In this document: positions 8,650-17,088 of the stretch, piece after piece
How the letters are laid out: the number at the start of each line of letters is the position of its first letter
Numbering within the stretch: the first letter of the stretch is position 1
Assembly: GCA_905182745.1 (NCBI GenBank)
Contig: CAJJCR010000008.1
Span: 1-64,000 of the forward strand
Direction: 5' to 3'
Source: Bacteroidetes bacterium MED-G20
GTDB taxonomy: Bacteria > Bacteroidota > Bacteroidia > Flavobacteriales_D > Parvicellaceae
DNA: 64,000 nt
Notes under the pieces: model-generated
Databases searched by the model: none
The model's input: the letters and a program-made list of their open reading frames with translations, nothing else
What the model was told of the DNA's origin: nothing
Translations under genes and position numbers: made by a program

Positions 8650-9350
8650 TAATAGTATATTTCAAATGGAATTCCCATTTCGTCATTTTTAGGAGTTTGA
8701 CTAATTATTCTAGATCCATTTTTTTGCCAATACTTCGAGGTTAGTGCCAAAGCAATTGAATCTAAAATGTCGTCCTTTTTTACTTTTTCTTTTTTAAAAT
8801 TTTCTAATGTTTTTTCTATTATTAATTCTATATTTTTTTCTTTTCTAATTAATATAGATAATCTTTCGAGATAACCCTCTTTTGTTTTTTTACTATGGAT
8901 TAGCGGATTGTTATTATTCAAATTTAAAAAGCAAAACTCAGGATGAGACTCTTTAATCAACATTTTATTTTTTTTTGGAGTTATTAAAAACTCATCTAAT
9001 TCTTTTATTTTTTTACTAATATTCCAAGACTGAATTGATATACTTCTTTTGGTTATTTTTTGATTTACTTTTTTAGCAGAATTATAATTGCTACTTAATA
9101 CAGCTTTTCTGCAAGGAGCTGTGAAAACACTACTTTTCTTTTTTTTATGTAAAAAGGTTCTTAATTTAAAATCAATTTTTCTTTCTATATTTTTAGAAGA
9201 AAGACCTATAGGCATATCAATTAATGTCAGATTATTAATTCCAATTTTTTCATATAAATCTTCTAAGTTTTTATGCAACTCTATTTTAATTCCATCCTGT
9301 ATTATACAGCAACACCAACCATCTATGTATCCATCTATACCTACGAACAT
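8649..9350 (-). CDS. DUF429 family protein (predicted RNase H-like fold)
   Basis: 233 residues. It begins FVGIDGYIDGWCCCIIQDG, the typical DUF429 opening in which the first Asp belongs to an RNase H-like active site. A second acidic strand follows (LTLIDMPIGLSS), then VFTAPCRKAVLSSNY, ESHPEFCF and a C-terminal acidic motif KKDDILDSIALALTSKYW. These match the family's DxPIG, FxxP, E-HPE and DDxxDAxA elements. Biochemical function of the family is not established; a nuclease-like role is inferred from the fold. First gene of the four-gene operon, with a photolyase-related protein directly behind it. Confidence 0.75.
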   Translation of the reverse strand: MFVGIDGYIDGWCCCIIQDGIKIELHKNLEDLYEKIGINNLTLIDMPIGLSSKNIERKIDFKLRTFLHKKKKSSVFTAPCRKAVLSSNYNSAKKVNQKITKRSISIQSWNISKKIKELDEFLITPKKNKMLIKESHPEFCFLNLNNNNPLIHSKKTKEGYLERLSILIRKEKNIELIIEKTLENFKKEKVKKDDILDSIALALTSKYWQKNGSRIISQTPKNDEMGIPFEIYY

Positions 9351-9398
9351 TTTGTTTAATATTTACATTTCAAAATTAAACAAAATTAATAATTTTAG

Positions 9399-9406
9399 TA
9401 TATTTG
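9399..9406 (+). promoter_or_regulatory. -7 promoter element before the SOUL gene
   Basis: TATATTTG matches TAnnTTTG exactly, 11 bp before the ATG at 9418. No convincing -33 TTTG was found at the right distance. It lies in the short divergent spacer shared with the DUF429 operon. Confidence 0.4.
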
Positions 9407-9417
9407 TTTACCAATAA

Positions 9418-10026
9418 ATGAAAACTACACTCTACATATTTTTGGGAATTTTATTTCTTTTTACGGTTTGGCAATTTTATGGTTCTTACACCAATAAAAA
9501 ATACGAAACTCTTTCCAACGAAATTATTGGATCTATAAGTACTATTGACTTTAAAATCTACGAAAAGTATTCCAAAGCATCTGTTAATAACCAAGCTTAT
9601 AATATGAGCTCAGCAAGTAGAAACTTTCCAGTATTGGCCAACTACATTTTCGGAGGCAATAAGGATAGTCTGCAAATGGCAATGACTTCTCCTGTCTTAT
9701 ACAATATGGGTAATAAATCCTCTTTTTCATTTATCATGCCATTAAAATTTGATATTAACGATTTGCCGTCTCCCAACTCGCAGAAAATTTTCTTTGAAAC
9801 CGTGACAAATCAATGTATTGCATCCATAAAATTTAGAGGTTTTGCCAATGAAAAAAATTGTGCTGCTAAACATTTAGAATTGTTAAATATTTTGAAGAAA
9901 TATGATATTGCATGTAGTAAAGATTTTATGATTGCCGTTTATCAACCTCCTTATCAAATTATTAATCGAAAAAATGAAATTTGGGTCGAAGTAAACGCCC
10001 TAGAGGTGAAAAATAAACTTCACTAA
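9418..10026 (+). CDS. SOUL-family heme-binding protein
   Basis: 202 residues with an N-terminal membrane anchor or signal (TLYIFLGILFLFTVWQFYG). SOUL-domain hallmarks are present: FKIYEKYSKASV, NFPVLANYIFGGNKDSLQMA, MTSPVLY, a C-terminal strand MIAVYQPPY, and a final region WVEVNAL. SOUL/HBP proteins bind heme or other tetrapyrroles; in bacteria they are thought to be extracytoplasmic carriers or buffers of heme. The bacterial role is not firmly known. It forms a probable operon with the DUF983 gene 3 bp downstream. The hemA-hemCD genes in this window are far away (58.5 kb), so a link is speculative. Confidence 0.85.
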   Translation: MKTTLYIFLGILFLFTVWQFYGSYTNKKYETLSNEIIGSISTIDFKIYEKYSKASVNNQAYNMSSASRNFPVLANYIFGGNKDSLQMAMTSPVLYNMGNKSSFSFIMPLKFDINDLPSPNSQKIFFETVTNQCIASIKFRGFANEKNCAAKHLELLNILKKYDIACSKDFMIAVYQPPYQIINRKNEIWVEVNALEVKNKLH

Positions 10027-10029
10027 ATA

Positions 10030-10395
10030 ATGAATCTTTTTCGCTCTATTTTCCAATTCAAATGCCCAAATTGCAGAGAAGGCAGCCTTTTTGTAAATGG
10101 TAATCCTTATAAATTAAGTGACCTCAATAAAATGAATGAAAGGTGTTCTAAATGCAATTTAAAATTCTCTTTAGAACCAGGATTCTACCAAGGAGCTGCC
10201 TATGTAAGTTATGGCTTTCAAGTTTTGAATTCTTTGATTGTTTTTAATTTAATATTTTGGTTTACAACCATTCACTGGAAAGATATTATCTATTTTATAT
10301 TGGTATTTATAATAATTTTAACCCCATATATTGTCGTAGTCTCCAGATCAGTTTGGATTCATTTGTTTGTAAAATACAACTCTAAAAAGTTTTAG
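10030..10395 (+). CDS. DUF983 membrane protein with zinc-ribbon N-terminus
   Basis: 121 residues. Two CxxC pairs, FKCPNCREG and ERCSKCNLKF, suggest a small zinc ribbon. They are followed by SLEPGFYQGAAYVSYGFQ and two hydrophobic helices (LNSLIVFNLIFWF and IIYFILVFIIILTPYIVVV). This is the DUF983 layout seen across Bacteroidota and alphaproteobacteria; function unknown. It follows the SOUL gene by 3 bp and overlaps the convergent acyltransferase-like gene by 4 bp. Confidence 0.85.
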   Translation: MNLFRSIFQFKCPNCREGSLFVNGNPYKLSDLNKMNERCSKCNLKFSLEPGFYQGAAYVSYGFQVLNSLIVFNLIFWFTTIHWKDIIYFILVFIIILTPYIVVVSRSVWIHLFVKYNSKKF

Positions 10396-10967
10396 TTTTC
10401 CTTAGTAAGGTTAGGATATTTTAAAAGCATACTAAATCTGTTCATTCGTTGCAATAAAAAAGGGTAAAGATTTAAAATAAGATTAAAAATACTCAACCAT
10501 ATAAAGTGCTCAATTAATCCATATTTTAGATACAATAGCTGAATAGACAAGGGAAATATCCCTGAAATAATATGAGAAGTTTCAGATTGTTTGGTTTCTT
10601 CAATAAAAGTAAGAAGATAATCTTTTGCCTTTCCCTTTAGATAAACTCGATTATTTAGGTGTCTAAAAAAGGAATTTATAAGTAAAAGTCTAAATATATT
10701 AACCCCCAAATACTTGAAATATTTTTTGGTTTCGTATTTCCTTTGCAAATAAAAATTATTGGGCATTCTAACATATTTAAATGTTTGAAAAAATAAAAAT
10801 CCAACCAACATTAAGTCCCAAACTTGTAAAAAGTTAAACAGGATAATTTCCCAGCTTGTTACTGCTTGAATAGAAAACTTAAATAAGTAAAATGAAATAG
10901 AAAAAACAATTGCGTATAACAGCCAAAGAGCAATTATTTTTTGATGAAAATGGAGTTTGTAAAACAT
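10392..10967 (-). CDS. CrtO-like integral membrane acyltransferase-family protein
   Basis: 191 residues with about four hydrophobic helices. The central motifs YVRMPNNFYLQRKYETKKYF and FFRHLNNRVYLKG, the acidic-helix motif EETKQSETSHIISG, and the ending YPFLLQRMNRFSMLLKYPN follow the staphylococcal CrtO pattern (RIPDKYF, ETKRAELIHW, VQRYNRPRL). CrtO there is glycosyl-4,4'-diaponeurosporenoate acyltransferase. In flavobacteria such proteins are usually uncharacterised, so carotenoid glycoside acylation is only a possibility. The gene lies 2 bp after the DUF3089 lipoprotein on the same strand. Confidence 0.55.
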   Translation of the reverse strand: MFYKLHFHQKIIALWLLYAIVFSISFYLFKFSIQAVTSWEIILFNFLQVWDLMLVGFLFFQTFKYVRMPNNFYLQRKYETKKYFKYLGVNIFRLLLINSFFRHLNNRVYLKGKAKDYLLTFIEETKQSETSHIISGIFPLSIQLLYLKYGLIEHFIWLSIFNLILNLYPFLLQRMNRFSMLLKYPNLTKEN

Positions 10968-10969
10968 GG

Positions 10970-11995
10970 TTATTTTTTATTCATTCTTAGGTAAAAGTTT
11001 TCACGAATATTCATCCAAAATAGATTGTAATCTAGAGCATGGTAATTGCCTTTTAAAAACTTATTGTACAACCTAAAAAGAGGAAAATTCTCAATTTCCA
11101 CCCACAATAAGCCATTGTCAACTTTTGCACTCAATATTTTTTCTTGCTTTATCTTATTGCCTCCTCGTATTATTTTATAATTATTAAATAAAATTCCTTT
11201 ATGCATATTGTAAAGACTTGCAGCTTCATTGTTTCTCCAAGTTACTGGATTAGTTACCGAAATAAAATCTCTCTTAGTATGGGTATAGGAGTTTCCATAA
11301 GGAAAAGAATTCCAAGACAAGTAACAATTTAAATCTGTTGGTGATTCACAAATAGGATACCCATCAACAGCAAAGTTTTCTATAAAAACATCCCCTACGA
11401 AATAACAAAGTTCAATTTTTTTTAAAATGGAATCATTTAGTAATATATAGTCATTTAATAATTTTTGCAAATGATGGGTTCCTTGGCTGTGACCTGCCAA
11501 AACAATTCTATTTCCATTGTTGAAATTTTCGAGATAATATTTAAATGCATTTTCAATATCTTTATAAGCAAAATCAAAAGCTTTTAGGCCGTTTATGTTA
11601 TCCATGTAGCCATAATAGTGCATCTGCCTGTAGTAAGGAGAATATATATTTGCCAAACCAGAAAAAACAGACGCTTGATTTTTAAGTGCCAGATGTCTAA
11701 TCTCTTTATTGGATTTTTTATTGCTAAAATCTGCATTCCAATCTATGCCATCAAAATATAAAGATGGATAGACATAAAAAACATCTACAGAGTCCAATCT
11801 TAGTGTGTCATTTAAAAGATTTTTTGGTTTTAAATCAGAGTAATCACTTTTTTTAGGATGTGCAGCCCAATGGTCTATATTGTTATAGCTAGGAGCTGGC
11901 TTGGGAACATCTTGCTCAAAAGAATTCAACGGAATTTTATTTGCGCAAGAACTTAAAACGAATAAAAAAACCAAGAATGGCGTTATTTTTTTCAC
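10970..11995 (-). CDS. DUF3089 alpha/beta-hydrolase-like lipoprotein
   Basis: The family is recognised from HWAAHPKKSDYSDLKP, DVFYVYPSLYF, NIYSPYYRQ and the nucleophile elbow GHSQG (Ser about 170). The start is taken at GTG 11995 (VKKITPFLVFLFVLSSC), which gives a proper lipoprotein signal with the lipobox Leu-Ser-Ser-Cys. An upstream in-frame GTG at 12028 adds eleven residues and would misplace the signal. The product is expected as a lipid-anchored serine hydrolase in the periplasm or outer membrane; substrate unknown. Divergent from the glycosyltransferase at 12054. Confidence 0.75.
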   Translation of the reverse strand: MKKITPFLVFLFVLSSCANKIPLNSFEQDVPKPAPSYNNIDHWAAHPKKSDYSDLKPKNLLNDTLRLDSVDVFYVYPSLYFDGIDWNADFSNKKSNKEIRHLALKNQASVFSGLANIYSPYYRQMHYYGYMDNINGLKAFDFAYKDIENAFKYYLENFNNGNRIVLAGHSQGTHHLQKLLNDYILLNDSILKKIELCYFVGDVFIENFAVDGYPICESPTDLNCYLSWNSFPYGNSYTHTKRDFISVTNPVTWRNNEAASLYNMHKGILFNNYKIIRGGNKIKQEKILSAKVDNGLLWVEIENFPLFRLYNKFLKGNYHALDYNLFWMNIRENFYLRMNKK

Positions 11996-12053
11996 GTCTA
12001 CTAAGTTATTATTTTTATAATTTAACACTTGATTTTATTTTTCAATTTTAAAT

Positions 12054-13145
12054 ATGAATATCGGAATTAATGCAAGGCATTTAATAAATGGCAAATTAGA
12101 AGGGATAGGCTGGTATAGCTTTGAAATTCTCAATAGGCTGGTTTTGTTGATGCCAAAACATAACTTTTTCTTTTTTTATGATAGGAAAACAGATTTTTTG
12201 ATAGCTGAAGATAATGTCTTTAACGTAATTCTCAAACCGCCAGCGCGTCATCCAATTTTATTTAGAATTTGGTTTAATTATGTCCTTCCAAGAAATTTTA
12301 AAAAGTTAAAAATTGACCTTTTTTTCTCCCCAGATGGATTTATTTCATTGAATACACTTGTTCCTCAAATTGGGGTAATACACGATTTGAATTTTGAGCA
12401 TTATCCAAAAGATTTACCTAAAAATGTATTAAAGTATTATCAAAAATTTATGCCTTTATTCGCGCAAAAAGCAGAAAAAATAATTACTGTTTCCAATTTT
12501 TCAAAGACAGACATAGTGGAAAATTATGGGATTAACCCAGATAAAATTAATGTCATATATAACGGAGGAAATAATGCTTTTAAGCCTTTAAACAAATACC
12601 AAAAGAAAGTTTTTATTGAGCAAAACAATAACAATAGACCGTTTTTCATCTATGTAGGTTCCTTACACAAAAGAAAAAATATTGAGAGAATGCTTAGAGG
12701 ATTCAAAAAGTTTAATTCTTTAAATAAAATGGATTTCATTATTGTAGGAACTGACATGTGGAAGAACCAATTAAATCTAGAAGGGCTTTTAAAAAATGTG
12801 AGATTCTTAGGCAGGAAATCAGGTCCTGAATTAGTGAACTGGGTTGCATCAAGTTCGGCATTAATATATGTTTCGTATTTTGAGGGCTTTGGTCTTCCTG
12901 TTTTAGAGGGGATGCTATCAGGTGTTCCGGTAGTAACAAGTAACCTTACAAGTATGCCAGAAGTTGGTGGAGATTCTGTGATTTATGTTGACCCCCTTAA
13001 TGAAGATAGTATTTCTATGGGGATGGCTAAGTCAATGGAAAATAATCAAGAGCTTATTAAAAAAGCATTTCTTCAAGCTGAAAAATTTTCTTGGGATATT
13101 TCCGCATTAAAAGTCAAGGAAATACTTGTAAACTTTAATGATTAG
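12054..13145 (+). CDS. Family 4 glycosyltransferase (GT-B fold)
   Basis: 363 residues. Start MNIGINARHLINGKLEGIGW is the usual nucleotide-independent N-terminal GT-B strand plus glycine loop. Acceptor-side motifs include SPDGFISL and GVIHDLNFEHYP. The donor domain shows PFFIYVGSLHKRKNIERML, and the retaining-GT motif YFEGFGLPVLEGMLSGVPVV carries the two Glu that contact the sugar nucleotide. Expected role: transfer of a sugar from an NDP donor to a cell-surface polysaccharide or lipid. The gene stands alone rather than in a polysaccharide cluster, so the acceptor cannot be guessed. Confidence 0.9.
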   Translation: MNIGINARHLINGKLEGIGWYSFEILNRLVLLMPKHNFFFFYDRKTDFLIAEDNVFNVILKPPARHPILFRIWFNYVLPRNFKKLKIDLFFSPDGFISLNTLVPQIGVIHDLNFEHYPKDLPKNVLKYYQKFMPLFAQKAEKIITVSNFSKTDIVENYGINPDKINVIYNGGNNAFKPLNKYQKKVFIEQNNNNRPFFIYVGSLHKRKNIERMLRGFKKFNSLNKMDFIIVGTDMWKNQLNLEGLLKNVRFLGRKSGPELVNWVASSSALIYVSYFEGFGLPVLEGMLSGVPVVTSNLTSMPEVGGDSVIYVDPLNEDSISMGMAKSMENNQELIKKAFLQAEKFSWDISALKVKEILVNFND

Positions 13146-13149
13146 AATT

Positions 13150-13749
13150 TTAGTTGAGATAGAAATTTTGATCTACCATTTTTTCTTGAGAGAGTAAAAT
13201 TATCATGAATTTAAATTTCTTGATAAGGAACTCATTTTTCTTCAGATCCGAAAATCCTATGAATTTTATTTTTTCGTCATCAGAAAGGTTTACCAAATTG
13301 ACTAAGTTGTTTAGCGATACTAATTCATCCGATTTAGATTTTTTAGAACTATCTAGCAAATGGGTTAAATATTCCGAAGCATATTTTTCTAATTCTTCAG
13401 AGGGTTTGAAAGTACTTTTCTTGATTTTTGAAAGCGAACCCACAGGATATAGCTTATGTTCGTTTTTATTTTGAAAATGATGAATTTTAAAATTTGACTT
13501 ACACTCTACTAAAACATCCAAATCTCCACTATCGTATTTTTTTAAAATCTGAACTACTTTTACCAAAGAACCTAATTCACTAAGAGTTGTTTTACCTTGA
13601 TATGGAATTCCAAAGTACTCGCCACTGCTTAAACATTCAGTAACTAATTGTAAATATCTAGGTTCAAAAATATGGAGAGTTGTCTGCTCGCCAGGAAATA
13701 AAAATATTCTAAGAGGGAATAATCCATACTGATAATCACCTTTCTTCAT
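13150..13749 (-). CDS. LON N-terminal (substrate-binding) domain protein
   Basis: 199 residues. GLFPLRIFLFPGEQTTLHIF followed by EPRYLQLVTECLSSGEYFGI is the standard opening of the Lon substrate-binding domain. No AAA+ ATPase or Ser-Lys peptidase domain follows, so this is a stand-alone LON-domain protein, as is common in bacteria. Presumed role: binding of unfolded protein or peptides; no enzymatic activity is expected. Convergent with the glycosyltransferase, 4 bp apart. Confidence 0.85.
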   Translation of the reverse strand: MKKGDYQYGLFPLRIFLFPGEQTTLHIFEPRYLQLVTECLSSGEYFGIPYQGKTTLSELGSLVKVVQILKKYDSGDLDVLVECKSNFKIHHFQNKNEHKLYPVGSLSKIKKSTFKPSEELEKYASEYLTHLLDSSKKSKSDELVSLNNLVNLVNLSDDEKIKFIGFSDLKKNEFLIKKFKFMIILLSQEKMVDQNFYLN

Positions 13750-13938
13750 CTTCTAATTTTTATGTAAATTTCTTTTTAAAAATTCAAAGTCTTAGAGTCC
13801 AAAAAATATTCTATCCACATTGAATTATGAATTACTTCACTAAATTTTACCTAATTCATGCAATTTTGAACTTAAAAATGATTTTCAAACATTATATTAA
13901 ATGTCTAATTTTTAATTAAATTTGAAGAAAATAAAACC

Positions 13939-14463
13939 TTGAAGAGCAATAATTACATATTAATACTTAGCCTTATCATTGTTACGGCATTGTCCAATAT
14001 TTTATTAACAAATATTCCCAATTTTTCTCCAATTGCTTCTGTTGCATTATTTTCAGGATTTTATTTATCTAATAAAAAGCTGGCTCTTTTTATCCCAATA
14101 GCATGTATGCTTGTTTCTGACTATTTTGTTGGATTTCATTCTTTAATGTGGGCGGTATATCTATCTTTTGCCCTTACTGTAATTATGGGTATAAAAATGA
14201 AGACTTCCAGTGGTAAAAACGTAATTATTAATTCTGTTTTATCTTCTTTAGTTTTCTTCCTAATAACCAATTCTGCTGTTTGGCTGATGGGTGATTTTTA
14301 CCCAAGTAATTTAAGTGGTCTTGGGTTGTGTCTTTCCATGGGTATTCCCTTTTTCAAATATACTTTGTTGAGTAGTATAGTGTTCTCTTCCGCACTTTTT
14401 GGTGGTATCCAAATTTTAAATCAACTTATTAATAAGTATTTAATTTTTTCAAAAAAGTCTTAA
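13939..14463 (+). CDS. DUF6580-like small integral membrane protein
   Basis: 174 residues, five to six hydrophobic helices. Conserved-looking segments are IPNFSPIASVALFSGFYL, KKLALFIPIACMLVSDYFVG and the polar FYPSNLSGLGLCLSMGIPFF, ending in helices. This resembles the DUF6580 putative transport (ECF S-component-like) family. Ligand unknown. The start is TTG at 13939; no ATG gives the N-terminal helix. The 189 bp upstream show only AT-rich sequence. Confidence 0.6.
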   Translation: MKSNNYILILSLIIVTALSNILLTNIPNFSPIASVALFSGFYLSNKKLALFIPIACMLVSDYFVGFHSLMWAVYLSFALTVIMGIKMKTSSGKNVIINSVLSSLVFFLITNSAVWLMGDFYPSNLSGLGLCLSMGIPFFKYTLLSSIVFSSALFGGIQILNQLINKYLIFSKKS

Positions 14464-14539
14464 TTAAGCTGACACTTTAATGTTTAAACAAAAAAATTGT
14501 TTTTTCATTTTCTGGTTTTCAAAACTCTATTTTTGATTC

Positions 14540-17032
14540 ATGCTTAGAAGATTATTATTCTTTTTGTTCTTATTATTTGTTTTATCTTTTCTTGTGTTTA
14601 ATATATTTCAAAGGCTAGGAGAACAAAGCAAGGTTTTTCAAGAGCCTCAAAAATACTTTCCTTCAGACCCTGTTCTTTTCGTTGAGGTTAACGAGTTCTC
14701 AAAGACCTTACATCATTTCTTTGAAACCAGTATGATTTGGTCCAAATTTGAAGAGGTTTCCAAAAACAATCAATACGGAGAATTGATTAAGGAAATTAAT
14801 TTGTTGATTACAGACTCAAATTACAATGAAATATTTAGCAAAGGATCCACAAATATTTCTTTTTATAATCAAGACAATAATATTTCTTGGATTATAGCTA
14901 AAAATTTTTCTGAAAAGCTAGACGAAATAAATGATCTAGACTCCAATTTTATTGAATCTTATTTCTTTAATATTTCATATCCCTTTTTAATTATTTCAAA
15001 TTCTAAAAGCTTAATAAATGAATTTAACACCAATTATAGATCCTCCCAAGAGTTAGAGAATCCCAACGATTTTTCTGATAAAATGAGATTCTCTAGCGAA
15101 ATGTCTAATATATCTTGTTTTATGAATGTAGAAAATTTCAAAACTTTATTAGATTCTATTTCTGATTCGTACAAAACCCAAGATTTGTTTTCTGAGCTAC
15201 ACTCTAGCGAATGGTTTCAATTTGATATAAATTATTCACCTAATGACATAAAAATTGTAGGTATTACCGACTTAGATACTGCAATGTCACTTCCTTCTCC
15301 TGAGTATTATGGCTTTAAAGATTGGATTCCAGAAGATGTTGATTTTATTTCTAAAAATATATTTCATATCCAAATAGATTCTTTAAATCACCAATTGGCA
15401 TTTAAATCCTTAGAATTAAAATTTCAGGACTTAATACAGGAAAAACAACATGAAATATTAGTTCTTGAAAGTCAATCAGAAAACTTAGGGTTTAATGAGT
15501 TGTCAAAATTGTTCTTCTCAGACTCATTGAAGTTCTCTAAATTAGAAAATGATTTTAGTGTGATTGACTCTAACTTATTAAAGTTATATTTCCCTAATTT
15601 AATTTTCAAAAATAGATACGGATTTCAAATTGATCAGTTTCTTTTAATTGCTAATTTGGAAGCCAAAAAAGAATTTGATTACAAACTTTCACAAATTAAT
15701 TCAGATGATTTTAATCCTGCAATTTTTAGTGAGAATAAAAATTCCGAATTTGATCAAGAACACTCCCATTTTTCTTATAAATCACAACTAGAACTATTAA
15801 CAAAAATTGCGCTTTCCCAAAACGATTTTGACAACACCATTCACAATGTCTTTAAATCAATTGGTGGGATAAGTTGGGGAATCAATAACTACAACAATAG
15901 AGCACATCATGGAGTATCCCTTAAGAAGTTTTATCCTAAAAAAGTAGATAAAAAAATTCTATGGAAAGTTAATATTCCAAAACTAATTTGGGGACCATAT
16001 GCGTTAAGTAATCATAGGTCTGGTACTAAAGATATTATTGTTCAAGATCAAGAAAACACCATTTACTTAATAAGTGCAGGAGGAAAAGTGAAATGGTCTA
16101 GAAATCTTGAGGGAAAAATATTAGGAGGTATTTCTCAGATTGATTCTTATCAAAATAATAAATTCCAAATGGTCTTTAATACCAAATTTAAGCTTCATAT
16201 TGTTGATATTCTTGGCAACGAAATAGATGGATTCCCTATAAAACTCAGCTATTTGGCATCTAATCCAGTATCAGTTTTTGATTATGATAACAATAAGGAC
16301 TATAGATTTTTAATTGCAGGAAATGATTTTAAAATTCACAATTATAATATTTCTGGCACACAAGTTCCTGGATGGATTCAACCTGAAATAACTTCGCTTA
16401 TTGACAGGCAATTAAAACATTTTGCAATTAATGGTTTAGATTATATTTTATCCATTCAAAATAGTGGAGTTATTAAATTGCATAATCGAAGAGGTGGAGA
16501 GCGTTACGCCGTTAAAAATAAAGTTTTCTTACCATTTGAAAGTAATTTTTCTGTTCATAAATCTTTTGTTATTGACTCAACGTCTATTGTTTTCGAAGAC
16601 ACATTAAGAGGTATTTCTAAATTAGTTTTAGGAAGGGCTTGTCAAGAAATTTATACTATTTCAGATAGCTTAAAGTCCAATGAAAATTCCTGGAATATTT
16701 TTGCTAATCAAAAGTTTAACAAAGTAAATTATTGCCTAAAACAAAAAGAAAGACTTAAAATAATTGACCAAAGTAAAGAAGAGTTTGATTTCCAATTTTA
16801 TTATCCTTACGATATTTTACATGGCAAAAGATTTGATAATTTCATGGCCATTTTAAATACCAATACCAACGAGATTCAATTAATTGACAGTAAGTATAAT
16901 ATTAACCCCAATTTGTTTAGAGCTTCTAATATGTCTTGTATAGGAAATATTAATAATGACAATTCCAAAGAACTTATTACTGTTGTAAATAGCAACATTT
17001 TAATTTGTTACCAAATCCCGTCTTTAAATTAG
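14540..17032 (+). CDS. Large membrane-anchored periplasmic protein of unknown function
   Basis: 830 residues. One N-terminal membrane helix (LLFFLFLLFVLSFLVFNIF) is followed by a soluble part, so it is probably anchored in the inner membrane and faces the periplasm. Residues about 35-460 resemble DUF3352-like proteins (KYFPSDPVLFVEVNEFSKTL). From about residue 470 there are propeller-like repeats with blades such as ILWKVNIPKLIWGPYAL, TIYLISAGGKVKWSRNLEG, VDILGNEIDGFPIKLSYL and IHNYNISGTQVPGW. I do not know a characterised homologue. No catalytic motif is evident; a scaffold or sensor role is a guess. Located 56 bp upstream of sufS on the same strand. Confidence 0.55.
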   Translation: MLRRLLFFLFLLFVLSFLVFNIFQRLGEQSKVFQEPQKYFPSDPVLFVEVNEFSKTLHHFFETSMIWSKFEEVSKNNQYGELIKEINLLITDSNYNEIFSKGSTNISFYNQDNNISWIIAKNFSEKLDEINDLDSNFIESYFFNISYPFLIISNSKSLINEFNTNYRSSQELENPNDFSDKMRFSSEMSNISCFMNVENFKTLLDSISDSYKTQDLFSELHSSEWFQFDINYSPNDIKIVGITDLDTAMSLPSPEYYGFKDWIPEDVDFISKNIFHIQIDSLNHQLAFKSLELKFQDLIQEKQHEILVLESQSENLGFNELSKLFFSDSLKFSKLENDFSVIDSNLLKLYFPNLIFKNRYGFQIDQFLLIANLEAKKEFDYKLSQINSDDFNPAIFSENKNSEFDQEHSHFSYKSQLELLTKIALSQNDFDNTIHNVFKSIGGISWGINNYNNRAHHGVSLKKFYPKKVDKKILWKVNIPKLIWGPYALSNHRSGTKDIIVQDQENTIYLISAGGKVKWSRNLEGKILGGISQIDSYQNNKFQMVFNTKFKLHIVDILGNEIDGFPIKLSYLASNPVSVFDYDNNKDYRFLIAGNDFKIHNYNISGTQVPGWIQPEITSLIDRQLKHFAINGLDYILSIQNSGVIKLHNRRGGERYAVKNKVFLPFESNFSVHKSFVIDSTSIVFEDTLRGISKLVLGRACQEIYTISDSLKSNENSWNIFANQKFNKVNYCLKQKERLKIIDQSKEEFDFQFYYPYDILHGKRFDNFMAILNTNTNEIQLIDSKYNINPNLFRASNMSCIGNINNDNSKELITVVNSNILICYQIPSLN

Positions 17033-17065
17033 TTAATCAAAATCTATTCATTTAGTATACTGTCC

Positions 17066-17073
17066 TATATTTG
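17066..17073 (+). promoter_or_regulatory. -7 promoter element before sufS
   Basis: TATATTTG matches TAnnTTTG exactly and lies 15 bp before the sufS ATG. A clear -33 TTTG is missing at the expected distance, so support is partial. Confidence 0.35.
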
Positions 17074-17088
17074 GATTAATTTTGTAAC

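Noticed and set aside
10030-10395. Transcription factor because of the two CxxC pairs
   Set aside because: Two membrane helices and the GFYQGAAYVSYG segment identify DUF983, a membrane family.
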